From Spirochaetaceae bacterium (GTDB taxonomy: Bacteria; Spirochaetota; Spirochaetia; Treponematales; Breznakiellaceae): a stretch of DNA of 18,732 nt. The stretch spans positions 1 to 18,732 of the forward strand of contig JAIRYB010000171.1 in the NCBI GenBank assembly GCA_031267955.1, written 5' to 3'. The notes under the pieces were generated by a model. The model had not been told where the DNA came from. It saw only the letters and a list, made by a program, of their open reading frames with translations, and did not search any database. Positions 5,614 through 14,256 of this stretch are shown piece after piece. Position numbers and translations under genes: made by a program. The stretch's first letter is position 1; each line of letters starts with the position of its first letter.

Positions 5614-7755
5614 TTACATCAGCGGTTCCAGGGCAAGTACCGGGTGGCCCTTTTCAGAAAGATGGTTCATCAAACTTTCGGCATCCTCGGTAACCGTCTC
5701 ATCCCCGATCATGGATACAAAATCGTCGATCCCGTAGAGTTCCCGGGCGGACTTGTTGAGCTTGGACCCCACAAAGTCCTTGAGCGCCTTGGGCATCCAC
5801 ACGATACGCGCGGGGCCGCCCTCGGCAGCCATGAACTTCTTGGAAGAGATGAACTGCTTGCCGTGGCCCATAAAGCCCGGGGTCTGGACGCCGCCGCCGG
5901 TCATGGAGGCCATTTCGGAGAATGTCATTCCCAGGGGGGTCATGCCTGAATGTTCCCGGTTGACGATCACAACGCCGTTGGAAAAAGGCTCGATGCCGCA
6001 AATACACTCGAAACAGCCGCAGCTTGTCATGGGGTCCTGCATGATGGAATAGAGCGTCACCTGCTGCAAGGAGCCGTGGGATGCCTGGTTCACCGCTTCG
6101 TTTACATCTTCCCATATTCCGAGCCTGTCGTCTACCACCCGCTCCTTGGTTACGATTTTGCAGGGGCCGTTGGGATCAAGCTCGTTGGTGGCCTTGGCGT
6201 CCAGCCAGGAAACAGCCCCGCAGAGGCCGAGCCGTTCCGGGGTGACTACGCAGACATGGGAGGGCGAGAAGGACTGGCAGAGTATGCAGTTGTAGAATAC
6301 CTCCACGCTTTCATCCGTAAGGGTCTGGAGCCGGGCGTCCCGTTTTTCATAGGCGGCCAGGGCCTGGGCCTTAAGCTCTTTGAGTTTTTCCGGATCGGTG
6401 ATTATCTTCACCTGGCATTTGTCGATAACCTTTTCGTACTCGCTTTTCATCTTGGCGTAAAGCACCTCGCCGAAATGTTTCGCCCGGAAACCCGCGGCAA
6501 AGGCGTTCCTGCTTACCCGCACCCGGATAAGGTCCCTCTGGCCGGTGTGCATCACCCCTTCCATAAAGTTGACGAAGTGGTGGATTCTCCTTTCGAATAC
6601 CGGCTCGAAATCGCTCTGCATGCTCTTGCCGCCGACTTCCACGATCATCGCCATGGGGAAACGGCTTCCCGCTTCAACCGTGTCGATGTCCGGGCCGATA
6701 AGCTCGATCCGATGGTCCTCGATTTCCGAAAGGTCAAGGGTGCGAACCCATTCGAAACAGTCCATCTTGGTGGCGTCTATATCGACCTGGGTGTCGGGCC
6801 TGCGTACAATCTCGCCCTCAAAGGCCGAGGAGAACGCCACAGGGATGTCGATCTTTGTCACCTTGATCTTGATGTCCCTGGCTTCCAGGGAAGTTTCGAT
6901 AAAGTCCTTGGTATCGGTCTGGATTATCAGGCTCTTGGGGACCGCCCACATATCATTCGTGTCGTTGGTAATAACCGGGAAGCCCATGGCAATGGCGCCG
7001 CCGCCGCAGCCGACCACGATATCCGCTACCGGCGCGAACGCGTTTACAAAGGCCCGGATGCGGTGGAAAGTGTAGTGGTCAAACGCCTCCCGGTCCCCGG
7101 GCTGGACGTTCCCGAAGATCATTGCCGCGCGGTTTACCACGGAGATGATGTGGGCCACAGACCAGATGTCCGGCCCCACAGGCACCACGCGCACGGAAAA
7201 GCTCATGTTGACATTCATCCGTTTCGCCTGGTCGATGATCCCCCCGATGAGGAATACAAAGATGGCACGGCTCTGGTAGCCCTTGATAAGTTCCGCGGCC
7301 TCTTCGTCGGAAGGCGCGGGGCCGATGATGACCACAAAGCCCGGTATGTCGCCGGTGACCAGGGGCACCCCCAACTCGCGCACTTCGGCATCGCTCATGT
7401 GGCCCCAGTACTCGCGCCCGTCGCCTTCGCCGTAGGGGGCGGGGCTTTTGGCGTACTTGCAGGCTTCGATTACTTCGGCGGCCATTACGGTGCCGAAACC
7501 GGAGTTAAACACGTCGCCCAGCCGGTTCCCGTGGGGCATCCAGGCCTTTATTTCGGGAAAACACGCCTTGAGTTCGCCCAGGGTCGTCACCTTTTTCGCG
7601 AGGTATGCCAGGTGGTTGGCCAGGAAGTAGGCCGTGTTCGGCATGGCAAGGGGGGCGGATTCGCCAAGTTCCGCCACCGTCTCGTTCAGTGTTTTTTCGG
7701 CGACAGCGTACATTTCATCAACGCCGTCGTATACACGGTTAAAAAGCAGTTTCAT
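5614..7755 (-). CDS. acsB: Acetyl-CoA synthase, alpha subunit of the CODH/ACS complex
   Basis: AcsB condenses CO from CooS, the methyl group from AcsCD, and CoA into acetyl-CoA. With 713 residues it is the full three-domain bacterial form (Moorella 729), including the N-terminal domain that docks on CODH and lines the CO tunnel. The A-cluster ligands are intact. C490, C493, C502 and C512 hold the [4Fe-4S] cluster with exactly the Moorella spacing. C579-G580-C581 is the CGC motif that bridges the proximal nickel and holds the distal nickel. It lies 4 bases after cooC, and its ribosome binding site (AAGGAA) is inside the end of cooC, so the two are probably coupled. Two nickel ions per active site explain the maturation genes nearby. 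Confidence 0.97.
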   Translation of the reverse strand: MKLLFNRVYDGVDEMYAVAEKTLNETVAELGESAPLAMPNTAYFLANHLAYLAKKVTTLGELKACFPEIKAWMPHGNRLGDVFNSGFGTVMAAEVIEACKYAKSPAPYGEGDGREYWGHMSDAEVRELGVPLVTGDIPGFVVIIGPAPSDEEAAELIKGYQSRAIFVFLIGGIIDQAKRMNVNMSFSVRVVPVGPDIWSVAHIISVVNRAAMIFGNVQPGDREAFDHYTFHRIRAFVNAFAPVADIVVGCGGGAIAMGFPVITNDTNDMWAVPKSLIIQTDTKDFIETSLEARDIKIKVTKIDIPVAFSSAFEGEIVRRPDTQVDIDATKMDCFEWVRTLDLSEIEDHRIELIGPDIDTVEAGSRFPMAMIVEVGGKSMQSDFEPVFERRIHHFVNFMEGVMHTGQRDLIRVRVSRNAFAAGFRAKHFGEVLYAKMKSEYEKVIDKCQVKIITDPEKLKELKAQALAAYEKRDARLQTLTDESVEVFYNCILCQSFSPSHVCVVTPERLGLCGAVSWLDAKATNELDPNGPCKIVTKERVVDDRLGIWEDVNEAVNQASHGSLQQVTLYSIMQDPMTSCGCFECICGIEPFSNGVVIVNREHSGMTPLGMTFSEMASMTGGGVQTPGFMGHGKQFISSKKFMAAEGGPARIVWMPKALKDFVGSKLNKSARELYGIDDFVSMIGDETVTEDAESLMNHLSEKGHPVLALEPLM

Positions 7756-7759
7756 GGAT

Positions 7760-8560
7760 TCATTCCTTATTTGTTAGAGGTTTGGTTTCTATGGAAGAAT
7801 CAATTTTTTCCTTGATTCTCCTGATCTCGTCTTTTGCCGCCGCGCTTGTGTCGAAGGGGGAGATCCCCCGCCGGTCCGCGTCCGCGACATCGTCGCTGTA
7901 ACTGACGGCGCCGAAAAAGTCCCCCGCCGGGATTCTTTCCCGGAGGAACGCTTCGTCTTCAGGACTCCGCACCTTGTTCGCCACCACGTTTACTCGCTTT
8001 ACCCCCAGATCCGCGGCAAGCTCCTTTACCTTATGGTAGGTCTGGATGCTCCGCGCGCCCGGTTCAATTACTACGATAAATTCGTCCACCATGCCCGCGG
8101 TCCCGCGGCCCAGGTGTTCAAGCCCGGCCTCCATGTCCATGACCACTACCTCGTCCCGTCCCAGGACCAGGTGCGAGATAACCCGCTTGACCATGACATG
8201 TTCCGGGCATACGCAGCCCGAACCGCCTGTTTCGACGGTCCCCATTATCAGGAGTTTTACCCCGTTCTTCTCCCGGGCGAAACGATCCGGAATATCGTCT
8301 ACCCGGGGGTTGATCTTGAAGAATTTCCCCAGGCCGCCGGAATCCGAACCGGTACGTTCGGCGATCAGATCCTTCATCCTTGAGATAGGGGTAATGCCGG
8401 CAAGCTCCTCCTCGGAGAAGCCCAGGGCCAGGCCAAGGTTCGCGTCGGGGTCCACGTCCACCGCGAGGACCGGCCTGCCCTCGGCCGCGTAAAGCCGGGC
8501 AAGCATTGCCGCCAGGGTGGTCTTGCCGACCCCGCCCTTTCCCGTAATAGCGATTTTCAT
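7760..8560 (-). CDS. cooC: CODH/ACS nickel-insertion ATPase CooC
   Basis: CooC is a MinD-type (SIMIBI) ATPase that dimerises and helps load nickel into CO dehydrogenase; AcsF-type members act on acetyl-CoA synthase. Residues 7-15 (GKGGVGKTT) are the deviant Walker A with its signature lysine. DVDPDAN at 35-41 is the switch region. C116 and C118 in GCVCPEH form the CxC metal site at the dimer interface. The length of 266 is usual. It sits between cooS and acsB, 15 bases after the cooS stop, with a weak ribosome binding site (GGAAAA), so it may be made at low level or by coupling. Sequence alone does not tell whether it serves CooS, AcsB or both. Confidence 0.94.
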   Translation of the reverse strand: MKIAITGKGGVGKTTLAAMLARLYAAEGRPVLAVDVDPDANLGLALGFSEEELAGITPISRMKDLIAERTGSDSGGLGKFFKINPRVDDIPDRFAREKNGVKLLIMGTVETGGSGCVCPEHVMVKRVISHLVLGRDEVVVMDMEAGLEHLGRGTAGMVDEFIVVIEPGARSIQTYHKVKELAADLGVKRVNVVANKVRSPEDEAFLRERIPAGDFFGAVSYSDDVADADRRGISPFDTSAAAKDEIRRIKEKIDSSIETKPLTNKE

Positions 8561-8575
8561 GGGGCGCCGTTTTCC

Positions 8576-10471
8576 CTATATGCCCAGGGCGGTACGTTTC
8601 GCCTCGATGCCGTCGATGATGGCCCGGACCAGTTCGTGGGGGTCTTTGTTGATGATGTAGCCGGCGCCGGTGATCTTCTTCGTACCTTCGGTGATCAGCT
8701 CCATCATCTGGGAACTGCCCTTAACCTGGGGCTCTATCCCCAGGTACACGTCGATGCCCGTGGATACTACATAATTGGCGATGGATACCGCCTTTTCGCT
8801 CATCCATTCCGGGGCGCAGCCGACAACAGGTATCTGGGTGGTATCCACCCCCCAGTCCCTGGCGATACCGTTCACGAGGAGCAGTATCCGGCTTATATCA
8901 ATACAGGCGCCCATGTGGAGGATGGGCGGAATGCCCAGCAGCTCGCAGACCCGCCTGAGGCCCGCGCCGCAGAGGTACTTGGCCTCTCGGTCAAGAAGCC
9001 CCGCCTTGGTGGCGACCTGGGCCGCGCAGCCCGTGGCGACAATGAGGATATCGTTCCTGAGAAGCTCCTTCATGATCTCAAAGTGGGAATAGTCCGGCCT
9101 GACCCTGGGGTTGTTGCAGCCGACAATGCCGACCGCGCCCCGCAGTACCCCGGCTTTTATGGCGTCCACCGCGGGCCGGTAAGAGCCGAGCTCGTCTACA
9201 TGGCTGTTTGTTATACCGTCCAGGTGCTTGATTATCTGCTCGCAGGGATAGCCCACCGTGGCCATCTGTTTGGACCCGGGGATGAACACCTTGTCGGCTT
9301 TCCGGTTCTGGTAGTTATCAACCGCCATTTTGATCAGGTCCTTGGCCTGTTCAAAAGCTGTTTCGGTCTTGAACTCGACGTAAATAGAACCGGGGATTCT
9401 GGCTATGGGCGAACTGGTGACAAATTTAGTATGGAAACATTCGCTTAAAGATGCCAGGGCCGGGAAGATACACTGCACGTCCACGCACATCATCTCGACC
9501 GCGCCGGTGAGGATCGCGTTTTCCTGCTGGAGGAAGTTTCCGGCCATGCGGACCCCGTGCCTCATGGCGACCTCGTTGGCTGTACAGCAAAGGCCCACGA
9601 TATTGATGCCCTTGGCGCCCTTGCTCCGGGCGTAGTCCTGGAGTTCCTTAAGCTCCGCGGCGGTAACCACCATTTCGGAGAAAGCCGGATCGTGGCCGTG
9701 GACTACCACATTCACCATCTCTTTTTCAAGAACGCCCAGATTGCCCTCGGTATTTCTGACCGTCGGCGTGCCGAAAAGTATGTCCGTAATCTCGGTACCC
9801 AGCATGGAGCCGCCCCAGCCGTTGGAAAGGGCTGTCCGCAGCCCCTGGCGTATCAGGACTTCCGCATCGGCAGTGTTCCCCATGTGGGTCATGTGCATGG
9901 AAGTGGCGATTTCCCGGTCAATGGCCCGCGGCTCGATGCCGTTCTCGCGCCAGGTTTTCTGAAGTTTCGGATTCGCCCTTTTGATAAAACGCTGGGTCCC
10001 GAAAGCTTTGCCGAATTCGGCAAGCCCCAGCTCGGCGACCTCGTGGGCGATGTCGTAGATGTCCCGGCCCTCGGTTTCCACATCCCATTCCCTGGCAAGG
10101 GCAATAAGTTTTGCCTCGTCGCGGACTTTGTAGTTGCCGTCCGCGCCCGCCGAATGAAGCACGTGGAGAATTTCCCGGGCGTGGTCCGAGTGGGCGCTGG
10201 TTCCCGCCGCGATTGTGCGCAGGTAGTTCCGGCCCGCGATCGCGTGGGCGTCCGCTCCGCATATCCCCCGGGGGGACTTTGCCGTAATCCGGCAGGGACC
10301 CATGGAGCAGTTCTTGCAGCAGATCCCGTCTTCCCCAAATTTGCAGTGGGGAGTCTGGGCCTTGGCCCGGTCCTCCCAGGTTTCCGCGCAGACGGCGCAG
10401 GCCTGCTCGCGGAGCTTCGCGGTATCGGCCTCCATTTGCTCAATAGTGGTAAGCTGATCTAGTGTTTTCAA
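8576..10471 (-). CDS. cooS: Ni-Fe carbon monoxide dehydrogenase catalytic subunit
   Basis: It interconverts CO2 and CO and, in this setting, supplies CO to AcsB (it could equally be named acsA). The 631 residues match the family. C43 and C51 would be the D-cluster ligands at the dimer interface. C52, C55, C60 and C71 are the B-cluster. The C-cluster ligands are visible: H260 in GHDPAF, C295 or C296 in GLCCTANE, C334 in VQCIF, C452 in GCNNP, C482 in TGCAAQ and C523 in GACID. K560 fits the catalytic lysine. The loop between the last two B-cluster cysteines is three residues shorter than in Moorella or Carboxydothermus enzymes. The start codon is TTG, with GAGGGG 6 bases upstream and no better ATG. 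It is the first gene of the operon after a 273-base AT-rich region. Confidence 0.96.
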   Translation of the reverse strand: MKTLDQLTTIEQMEADTAKLREQACAVCAETWEDRAKAQTPHCKFGEDGICCKNCSMGPCRITAKSPRGICGADAHAIAGRNYLRTIAAGTSAHSDHAREILHVLHSAGADGNYKVRDEAKLIALAREWDVETEGRDIYDIAHEVAELGLAEFGKAFGTQRFIKRANPKLQKTWRENGIEPRAIDREIATSMHMTHMGNTADAEVLIRQGLRTALSNGWGGSMLGTEITDILFGTPTVRNTEGNLGVLEKEMVNVVVHGHDPAFSEMVVTAAELKELQDYARSKGAKGINIVGLCCTANEVAMRHGVRMAGNFLQQENAILTGAVEMMCVDVQCIFPALASLSECFHTKFVTSSPIARIPGSIYVEFKTETAFEQAKDLIKMAVDNYQNRKADKVFIPGSKQMATVGYPCEQIIKHLDGITNSHVDELGSYRPAVDAIKAGVLRGAVGIVGCNNPRVRPDYSHFEIMKELLRNDILIVATGCAAQVATKAGLLDREAKYLCGAGLRRVCELLGIPPILHMGACIDISRILLLVNGIARDWGVDTTQIPVVGCAPEWMSEKAVSIANYVVSTGIDVYLGIEPQVKGSSQMMELITEGTKKITGAGYIINKDPHELVRAIIDGIEAKRTALGI

Positions 10472-10500
10472 TTTACACCCCTCTGTATATTTATTTTTCC

Positions 10501-10516
10501 GCGGCTTTCAGGCCGC
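10501..10516 (-). other. Small hairpin in the cooS leader
   Basis: GCGGC and GCCGC arms with a 6-base loop lie about 30 bases upstream of the cooS start. The minus-strand RNA continues GGAAAAAUAAA, not a U-run, so it is not a terminator. It could protect the 5' end or take part in a leader structure. Confidence 0.35.
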
Positions 10517-10572
10517 GCCTCTGAGTCAGACAAAACACCAACCCTCGCCGGATACAACATCAAAATCAGTAT

Positions 10573-10601
10573 ATCGTACTATTTTTATTTAAAGAATACA
10601 A
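10573..10601 (-). promoter_or_regulatory. Candidate promoter of the cooS-acsE operon
   Basis: TTGTAT (10601-10596) and TACGAT (10578-10573) are 17 bases apart on the minus strand, in the AT-rich part of the gap. An overlapping TATACT (10574-10569) is an alternative -10. It would give a leader of about 95 bases. The 10472-10744 gap contains no gene on either strand that I can support; besides this it holds a small hairpin and a perfect palindrome near the epmA end. Confidence 0.35.
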
Positions 10602-10715
10602 CCGATAGTCGAATTTTTCACGGTAATTTTTCCTACAAAATGTATGATAATTTCCTTTTCATCTTAATCTTAGCGGTCTGCGCCATCTTTGAGGTCCTAT
10701 GTTAAAAATCTTCCG

Positions 10716-10738
10716 AATTTGGTGACTGACACCAAATT
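10716..10738. repeat. Perfect 9-bp palindrome just downstream of epmA
   Basis: AATTTGGTG and CACCAAATT flank ACTGA. It lies 6 bases beyond the epmA stop codon. On the minus strand a T5 run follows only 7 bases after the stem, so a poor terminator for the Moco operon is possible. The core GGTG-ACTGA-CACC resembles short dispersed palindromes seen in many genomes, some linked to REP-type transposases; that link is from memory. Confidence 0.5.
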
Positions 10739-10744
10739 AGTGAA

Positions 10745-11803
10745 CTAACTGCTAATTGACATGGGGAAGGGCAGGACGGCGTCGATGGAGGATCTTCCGG
10801 CCAGCGCCATGATGAGGCGGTCGAGGCCCATCGCCACGCCCGAACATTCGGGGAAGGGCTGTTTTCCCGGCCCGGGGGCGAACAGTTTCCAGTATCCGCC
10901 GTCGATCCGGTGGGGGGCCAGGGCGGTTTTGTTTTTCGCCTTTCCCTCCTCCTCAAAGTAATTTCTCACTGTTTCCGGGCGGGTTTCCTCCGAATAGCAG
11001 TTGGCCAGTTCGACGCCGCGCCCGTAGATTTCCCAGCGCTCGACGGTTTTCCCGTCCCGGCCGGGCTTCGCGAGGCAGGGCACGAACGCCGGATAATCGA
11101 GCAGCGCGGTAACGGCGTCTTTCGGCAGCCGGGGTTCCACCGCGTGGATAAAGATGAGATCGTAAATTGTTTGGGTATCAAGGCCGTCCGGTATCTCAAG
11201 CCCCAGCCGCCGCGCCTCCTCCCCCAGACTCCCCGCCTCCGCCGCGCCGAAAAGGTCTACCCCGGCAAATTCCCGGAACGCGTCTTCCACGCTGAGACGC
11301 AGGAAGCCCCCGCCCTGTTTTCCGCCGGGATCTTTGTTTTCCGGGAACAGCGTATTTTCCGGGAAAAGGGCCTGCCGGAGCTCGCCGAAAAGTTCTTCCG
11401 TAAGTTTTAGCGAGTCAAGGTAATCGAAGCCCACGGTGTAGTATTCCAGCATCGTGAATTCCGGGCTGTGCAGGAACCCTGCTGATTCCCCGTTCCTGAA
11501 ACACCGGCATATCTGGTACACGCTTTTCCTGTGTTTCGCGATAAGTTTCTTCATCCAGATTTCGGGCGAGGGTACGAGCCAGTACGGCCTGGGCCGCTTT
11601 CCGCCCGGTACCAGGTACTCTGTCCTGAAAACTTCGAGGCATGTTTCGGGGATAAGGTCCGGCGCGAGCACGGGGGTGTCAACTTCGAGAAAACCCCTCC
11701 TGTCAAAAAAGGATCGTATCTGCCGGAAAACAGCGGCCCGCAGTTCGAGAAATTCAAGATCCAAGCTGAAGCACCGCCTCTTTCCATTTTTTGCCGCGGT
11801 CAA
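10745..11803 (-). CDS. epmA: EF-P lysine ligase EpmA (PoxA/GenX, lysyl-tRNA synthetase paralogue)
   Basis: EpmA attaches (R)-beta-lysine to a lysine of elongation factor P, which relieves ribosome stalling at polyproline. The protein is a class II synthetase core without the anticodon-binding domain of LysRS. FLEVDTPVL at 38-46 is motif 1, the RCFRNGESAGFLHSPEFTMLE region (100-120) is motif 2, and GVAMGLDRLI near 322 is motif 3. The 352 residues are slightly longer than the usual 325, with an insert rich in Gly and Pro around 145-165. The start is uncertain. TTG 11803 overlaps murD by 50 bases and has no clear ribosome binding site. TTG 11764 overlaps by 11 bases, with GGAAAGAGG 12 bases upstream, and begins closer to the conserved fold. 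The genes for EF-P and EpmB are not in the window. Confidence 0.88.
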   Translation of the reverse strand: MTAAKNGKRRCFSLDLEFLELRAAVFRQIRSFFDRRGFLEVDTPVLAPDLIPETCLEVFRTEYLVPGGKRPRPYWLVPSPEIWMKKLIAKHRKSVYQICRCFRNGESAGFLHSPEFTMLEYYTVGFDYLDSLKLTEELFGELRQALFPENTLFPENKDPGGKQGGGFLRLSVEDAFREFAGVDLFGAAEAGSLGEEARRLGLEIPDGLDTQTIYDLIFIHAVEPRLPKDAVTALLDYPAFVPCLAKPGRDGKTVERWEIYGRGVELANCYSEETRPETVRNYFEEEGKAKNKTALAPHRIDGGYWKLFAPGPGKQPFPECSGVAMGLDRLIMALAGRSSIDAVLPFPMSISS

Positions 11804-13202
11804 ACTCGTTGAGGAACATCCCGAACGAGGCGCACCCCGGCGACAGCAGCACTACGCTGCCAGGCAGGGCCTGTTCCGCGGCCGCGCGGGCCGCAGTATC
11901 CGGGCTGTCAAAGGGCCCCAGGCAGGCCAGGCCGGCGGATTCGAGAAGGGGGCGCAGTTTTTCGCTGCCCGAGCCGGCCAGAAGGACGACCGCGGCAAGG
12001 CGGCTACGCGCCTGGTACGCCGCCCTGGCCAGGGGGGAAAAGTCCAGGTTCTTGTCCGTGCCGCCCGTGACCAGCACTATACGGCAGCCGAAGGAATCTA
12101 TCGCGGCGGCGGCGGCCTCGGGAATGGTGGCGGCGCTGTCATTGTAATAACGGGCCCCTTCCCTTTCGTGGAAAAATTCCAGGCGGTGTTCCACGCCCGG
12201 AAAATTCCCCAGGCTTGACGAGATAAAATCGCTGTCAAGCCCCAGGTCCAGAAGGATCGCCGCCGCGCCCAGAAGGTTCTTCTTCTGGTGGTAGCCCGGG
12301 ACGAGAACTGTTTCCGGAACCACCCTGAGTACCCTGCCCGAGACGGCAGCCGTGCCGCCCGCGTTTTCCCAGGGCCGGGCGTAACCGGCTTCCCCGGGGC
12401 CGGAAATCCAGGCCCCGGCAAGGGAGGCAGGCAGAGGCCGTTCCGCGCAGAGCAGGGGGCGGGCCGGGGTTTCTGCGAGGAAAGACCGGCCCCAATCGCC
12501 GTCCCAGGCCGCGGTTACCGAAGCGCGGTCCTGGTTGCGGTAGATAAGGCGCTTGTCGGCCACATAGCTTTCCATGGAGGGGTAGCGATCCTGGTGGTCG
12601 CTCATAATGGCGGTGATCAGGGCCGCGCGGGGCCTGAGGAGGGGCCGGTCCTTAAGGTCTCCGAGCTGCCAGCTTGAAAGTTCCAGCACTACATCGTCCG
12701 CGGGGCCCAGCCTGTCGAGAAAACCCAGGGGGGAGGCCGTGATATTCCCGCCGAGAAAAGCGCCGCCCGGCAGGATGCCTTTTTCCCGGGCTTCCCGCAG
12801 CGCCCGGTAAAGGGCGGAGGCGCTCTGGCTCTTCCCCTTGGAGCCGGTCACCGCGATAATCCGGGCGGGATTATCCGCCAGAAAGATGGAAATATCAGTC
12901 TCGACTCGCCCGGCAAGGAGGAGGTAGGGGGAATCGGGCCTGACGCCCGGATTCTTCACCACCATGTCCGCGCCCCTGAAATCCGCCTCCTCATGGCGGC
13001 CCAGGACATAACGTATCCGGTAATTGTTCCCGGCTTCCAGTTTTTCAATGGAAGGGGCGAGGGTCTTTTCGTCGCGCAGATCGGTAACGGTAAGCACGGC
13101 TCCCTGTTTCGCCAGATAACGCGCGGACTCCAGGCCCCCGCCGTGAAGCCCCAGCCCCATGATTACAACCTTCATGCCCGCGAATGTCTGTCTTGGCATC
13201 AT
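11754..13202 (-). CDS. murD: UDP-N-acetylmuramoyl-L-alanine--D-glutamate ligase
   Basis: MurD adds D-glutamate to UDP-MurNAc-L-Ala in cytoplasmic peptidoglycan synthesis. The order of domains is right: a Rossmann-like UDP-binding region (KVVIMGLGLHGGG, residues 11-23), then an ATP-binding central domain with VTGSKGKS at 118-125, where most Mur ligases have GTxGKT/S. A ligase C-terminal domain with YYNDSAATIPEA follows; many MurD proteins have NDSKATN there, so the Lys is replaced by Ala. At 482 residues it is a little longer than usual (about 440). It begins 16 bases after the moeA-like gene, with only a weak GGCGGG before ATG 13202; M10 is an alternative start. It is not in a mur/fts cluster here but within a Moco operon. 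Confidence 0.9.
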   Translation of the reverse strand: MMPRQTFAGMKVVIMGLGLHGGGLESARYLAKQGAVLTVTDLRDEKTLAPSIEKLEAGNNYRIRYVLGRHEEADFRGADMVVKNPGVRPDSPYLLLAGRVETDISIFLADNPARIIAVTGSKGKSQSASALYRALREAREKGILPGGAFLGGNITASPLGFLDRLGPADDVVLELSSWQLGDLKDRPLLRPRAALITAIMSDHQDRYPSMESYVADKRLIYRNQDRASVTAAWDGDWGRSFLAETPARPLLCAERPLPASLAGAWISGPGEAGYARPWENAGGTAAVSGRVLRVVPETVLVPGYHQKKNLLGAAAILLDLGLDSDFISSSLGNFPGVEHRLEFFHEREGARYYNDSAATIPEAAAAAIDSFGCRIVLVTGGTDKNLDFSPLARAAYQARSRLAAVVLLAGSGSEKLRPLLESAGLACLGPFDSPDTAARAAAEQALPGSVVLLSPGCASFGMFLNEFDRGKKWKEAVLQLGS

Positions 13203-13218
13203 ACCCGCCGGTTACCGG

Positions 13219-14256
13219 TCAGCGCCCGAAAGGGCATGCCGGGTAGCGGCACTCGGGGCAGCCGAGGCAGAGACCGCCTATCCCGAAGCCGGCGAAATCT
13301 TCCCGGGTAAGGCGCACTCCCGCCGCAATGCGGGGCAGGACTAGGTCGAAGACAGTCGTCCCCTGGTACATGACGCAGCCGGGAAGCCCCGCTATGGGAG
13401 TGCCGTCTGCGTAATAGCCCAGGAGGAACATCGCGCCCGGCACAACCGGCGCGCCGTAGCTTATTATTTCCGCGCCCGATTTTTTTATAGCGCCGGGGGT
13501 GTTGTCGTCGGGGTCAACACTCATGCCGCCGGTACAGAGGATAAGATCGGGCTTTTCCCGGCGGCCTTCCTCTATGGCGCGCCCTACTTCTTCCACGCCG
13601 TCGCCGGTCACAATGTGGCGCTTTAGGCTGATACCGAAAGCGGCCAGTTTTTTTTCCACTACCGGGGTAAAACGATCCTCGATAAGCCCCTTGGCGACTT
13701 CGCTCCCGGTAGTGACGACGCAGGCGTTTTGCAGCCTGTAGGGCATCACGCCGAGCAGGGGCGCCGCGCCGTCTGCCCCGGCAATTGCGCAGGCCTCATC
13801 AAGGCGGGCCTTTGCTATCACAAGCGGCACGGCCTTGACGGCGGCGATTTTTTCCCCGGCCTTTACCGCGCTGTTGTTGTGGCGGGTTACGATGATAAGA
13901 TCCCCTAGGGCGTTTATCCGGGTGATACTGTCCGCGTCAAGGCGCAGGAGGCCTTCGTGGCGGGCAAATATCTCTATCTTCCCTTCAACCGGCCCCTTTT
14001 TGCCAACGCTGGGGCCGTCGCAAAGGCCGAACAGTATTTCCGCCGCCTCTTCCTCGTGGTACATATCCGCCTGTTTTTCCCAAACGTAAATATGCTCCTT
14101 TCCCATGGAGAGGAGCATGGGGATGTCTTCCTTTCGGATAATATGGCCCTTGCGGAACTGGGGGCCCTTCATCTCCCCCGGAACGATTCGGGTCAGATCG
14201 TGGCCGAGTACATGGCCCACAGCCTCTTTAAGGGTGAATTTTTTCATTCCGCTCAT
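13219..14256 (-). CDS. MoeA-like molybdopterin-binding protein with a C-terminal Cys motif
   Basis: Residues from about 170 form a MoCF_biosynth domain with CTGGMSVDPDDNTPGA, the molybdopterin-binding loop of a MoeA-like group common in anaerobes. The N-terminal part (TLKEAVGHVLGHDLTRIVPGEMKG and the following region) is that of the same group. The protein ends with CLGCPECRYPACPFG, a run of four closely spaced cysteines that could bind a metal or an Fe-S cluster. The chosen start, ATG 14256, overlaps the mogA stop as ATGA and has GGGGAG 11 bases upstream; the upstream GTG at 14268 lacks a spaced ribosome binding site. The length is 345 residues. It is distinct from the classical MoeA encoded at 16728-17972, so the operon has two MoeA-type proteins. 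The exact reaction is unknown; metal insertion or Mo/W selection is plausible. Confidence 0.85.
   Translation of the reverse strand: MSGMKKFTLKEAVGHVLGHDLTRIVPGEMKGPQFRKGHIIRKEDIPMLLSMGKEHIYVWEKQADMYHEEEAAEILFGLCDGPSVGKKGPVEGKIEIFARHEGLLRLDADSITRINALGDLIIVTRHNNSAVKAGEKIAAVKAVPLVIAKARLDEACAIAGADGAAPLLGVMPYRLQNACVVTTGSEVAKGLIEDRFTPVVEKKLAAFGISLKRHIVTGDGVEEVGRAIEEGRREKPDLILCTGGMSVDPDDNTPGAIKKSGAEIISYGAPVVPGAMFLLGYYADGTPIAGLPGCVMYQGTTVFDLVLPRIAAGVRLTREDFAGFGIGGLCLGCPECRYPACPFGR

Noticed and set aside
5950..7815. 621-codon open frame on the + strand opposite acsB
   Set aside because: It is fully antisense to acsB, whose catalytic cysteines are all intact. The translation is rich in His, Gly, Val and Asp, as expected from the reverse complement of GC-rich coding DNA, and shows no family motifs.
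9557..10462. 301-codon open frame on the + strand opposite cooS
   Set aside because: Antisense to a certain gene, same low-complexity composition, no sensible ribosome binding site or motif.
10501..10516. Hairpin upstream of cooS as a terminator or attenuator
   Set aside because: Only 5 bp and not followed by a T-run on either strand in the right direction.
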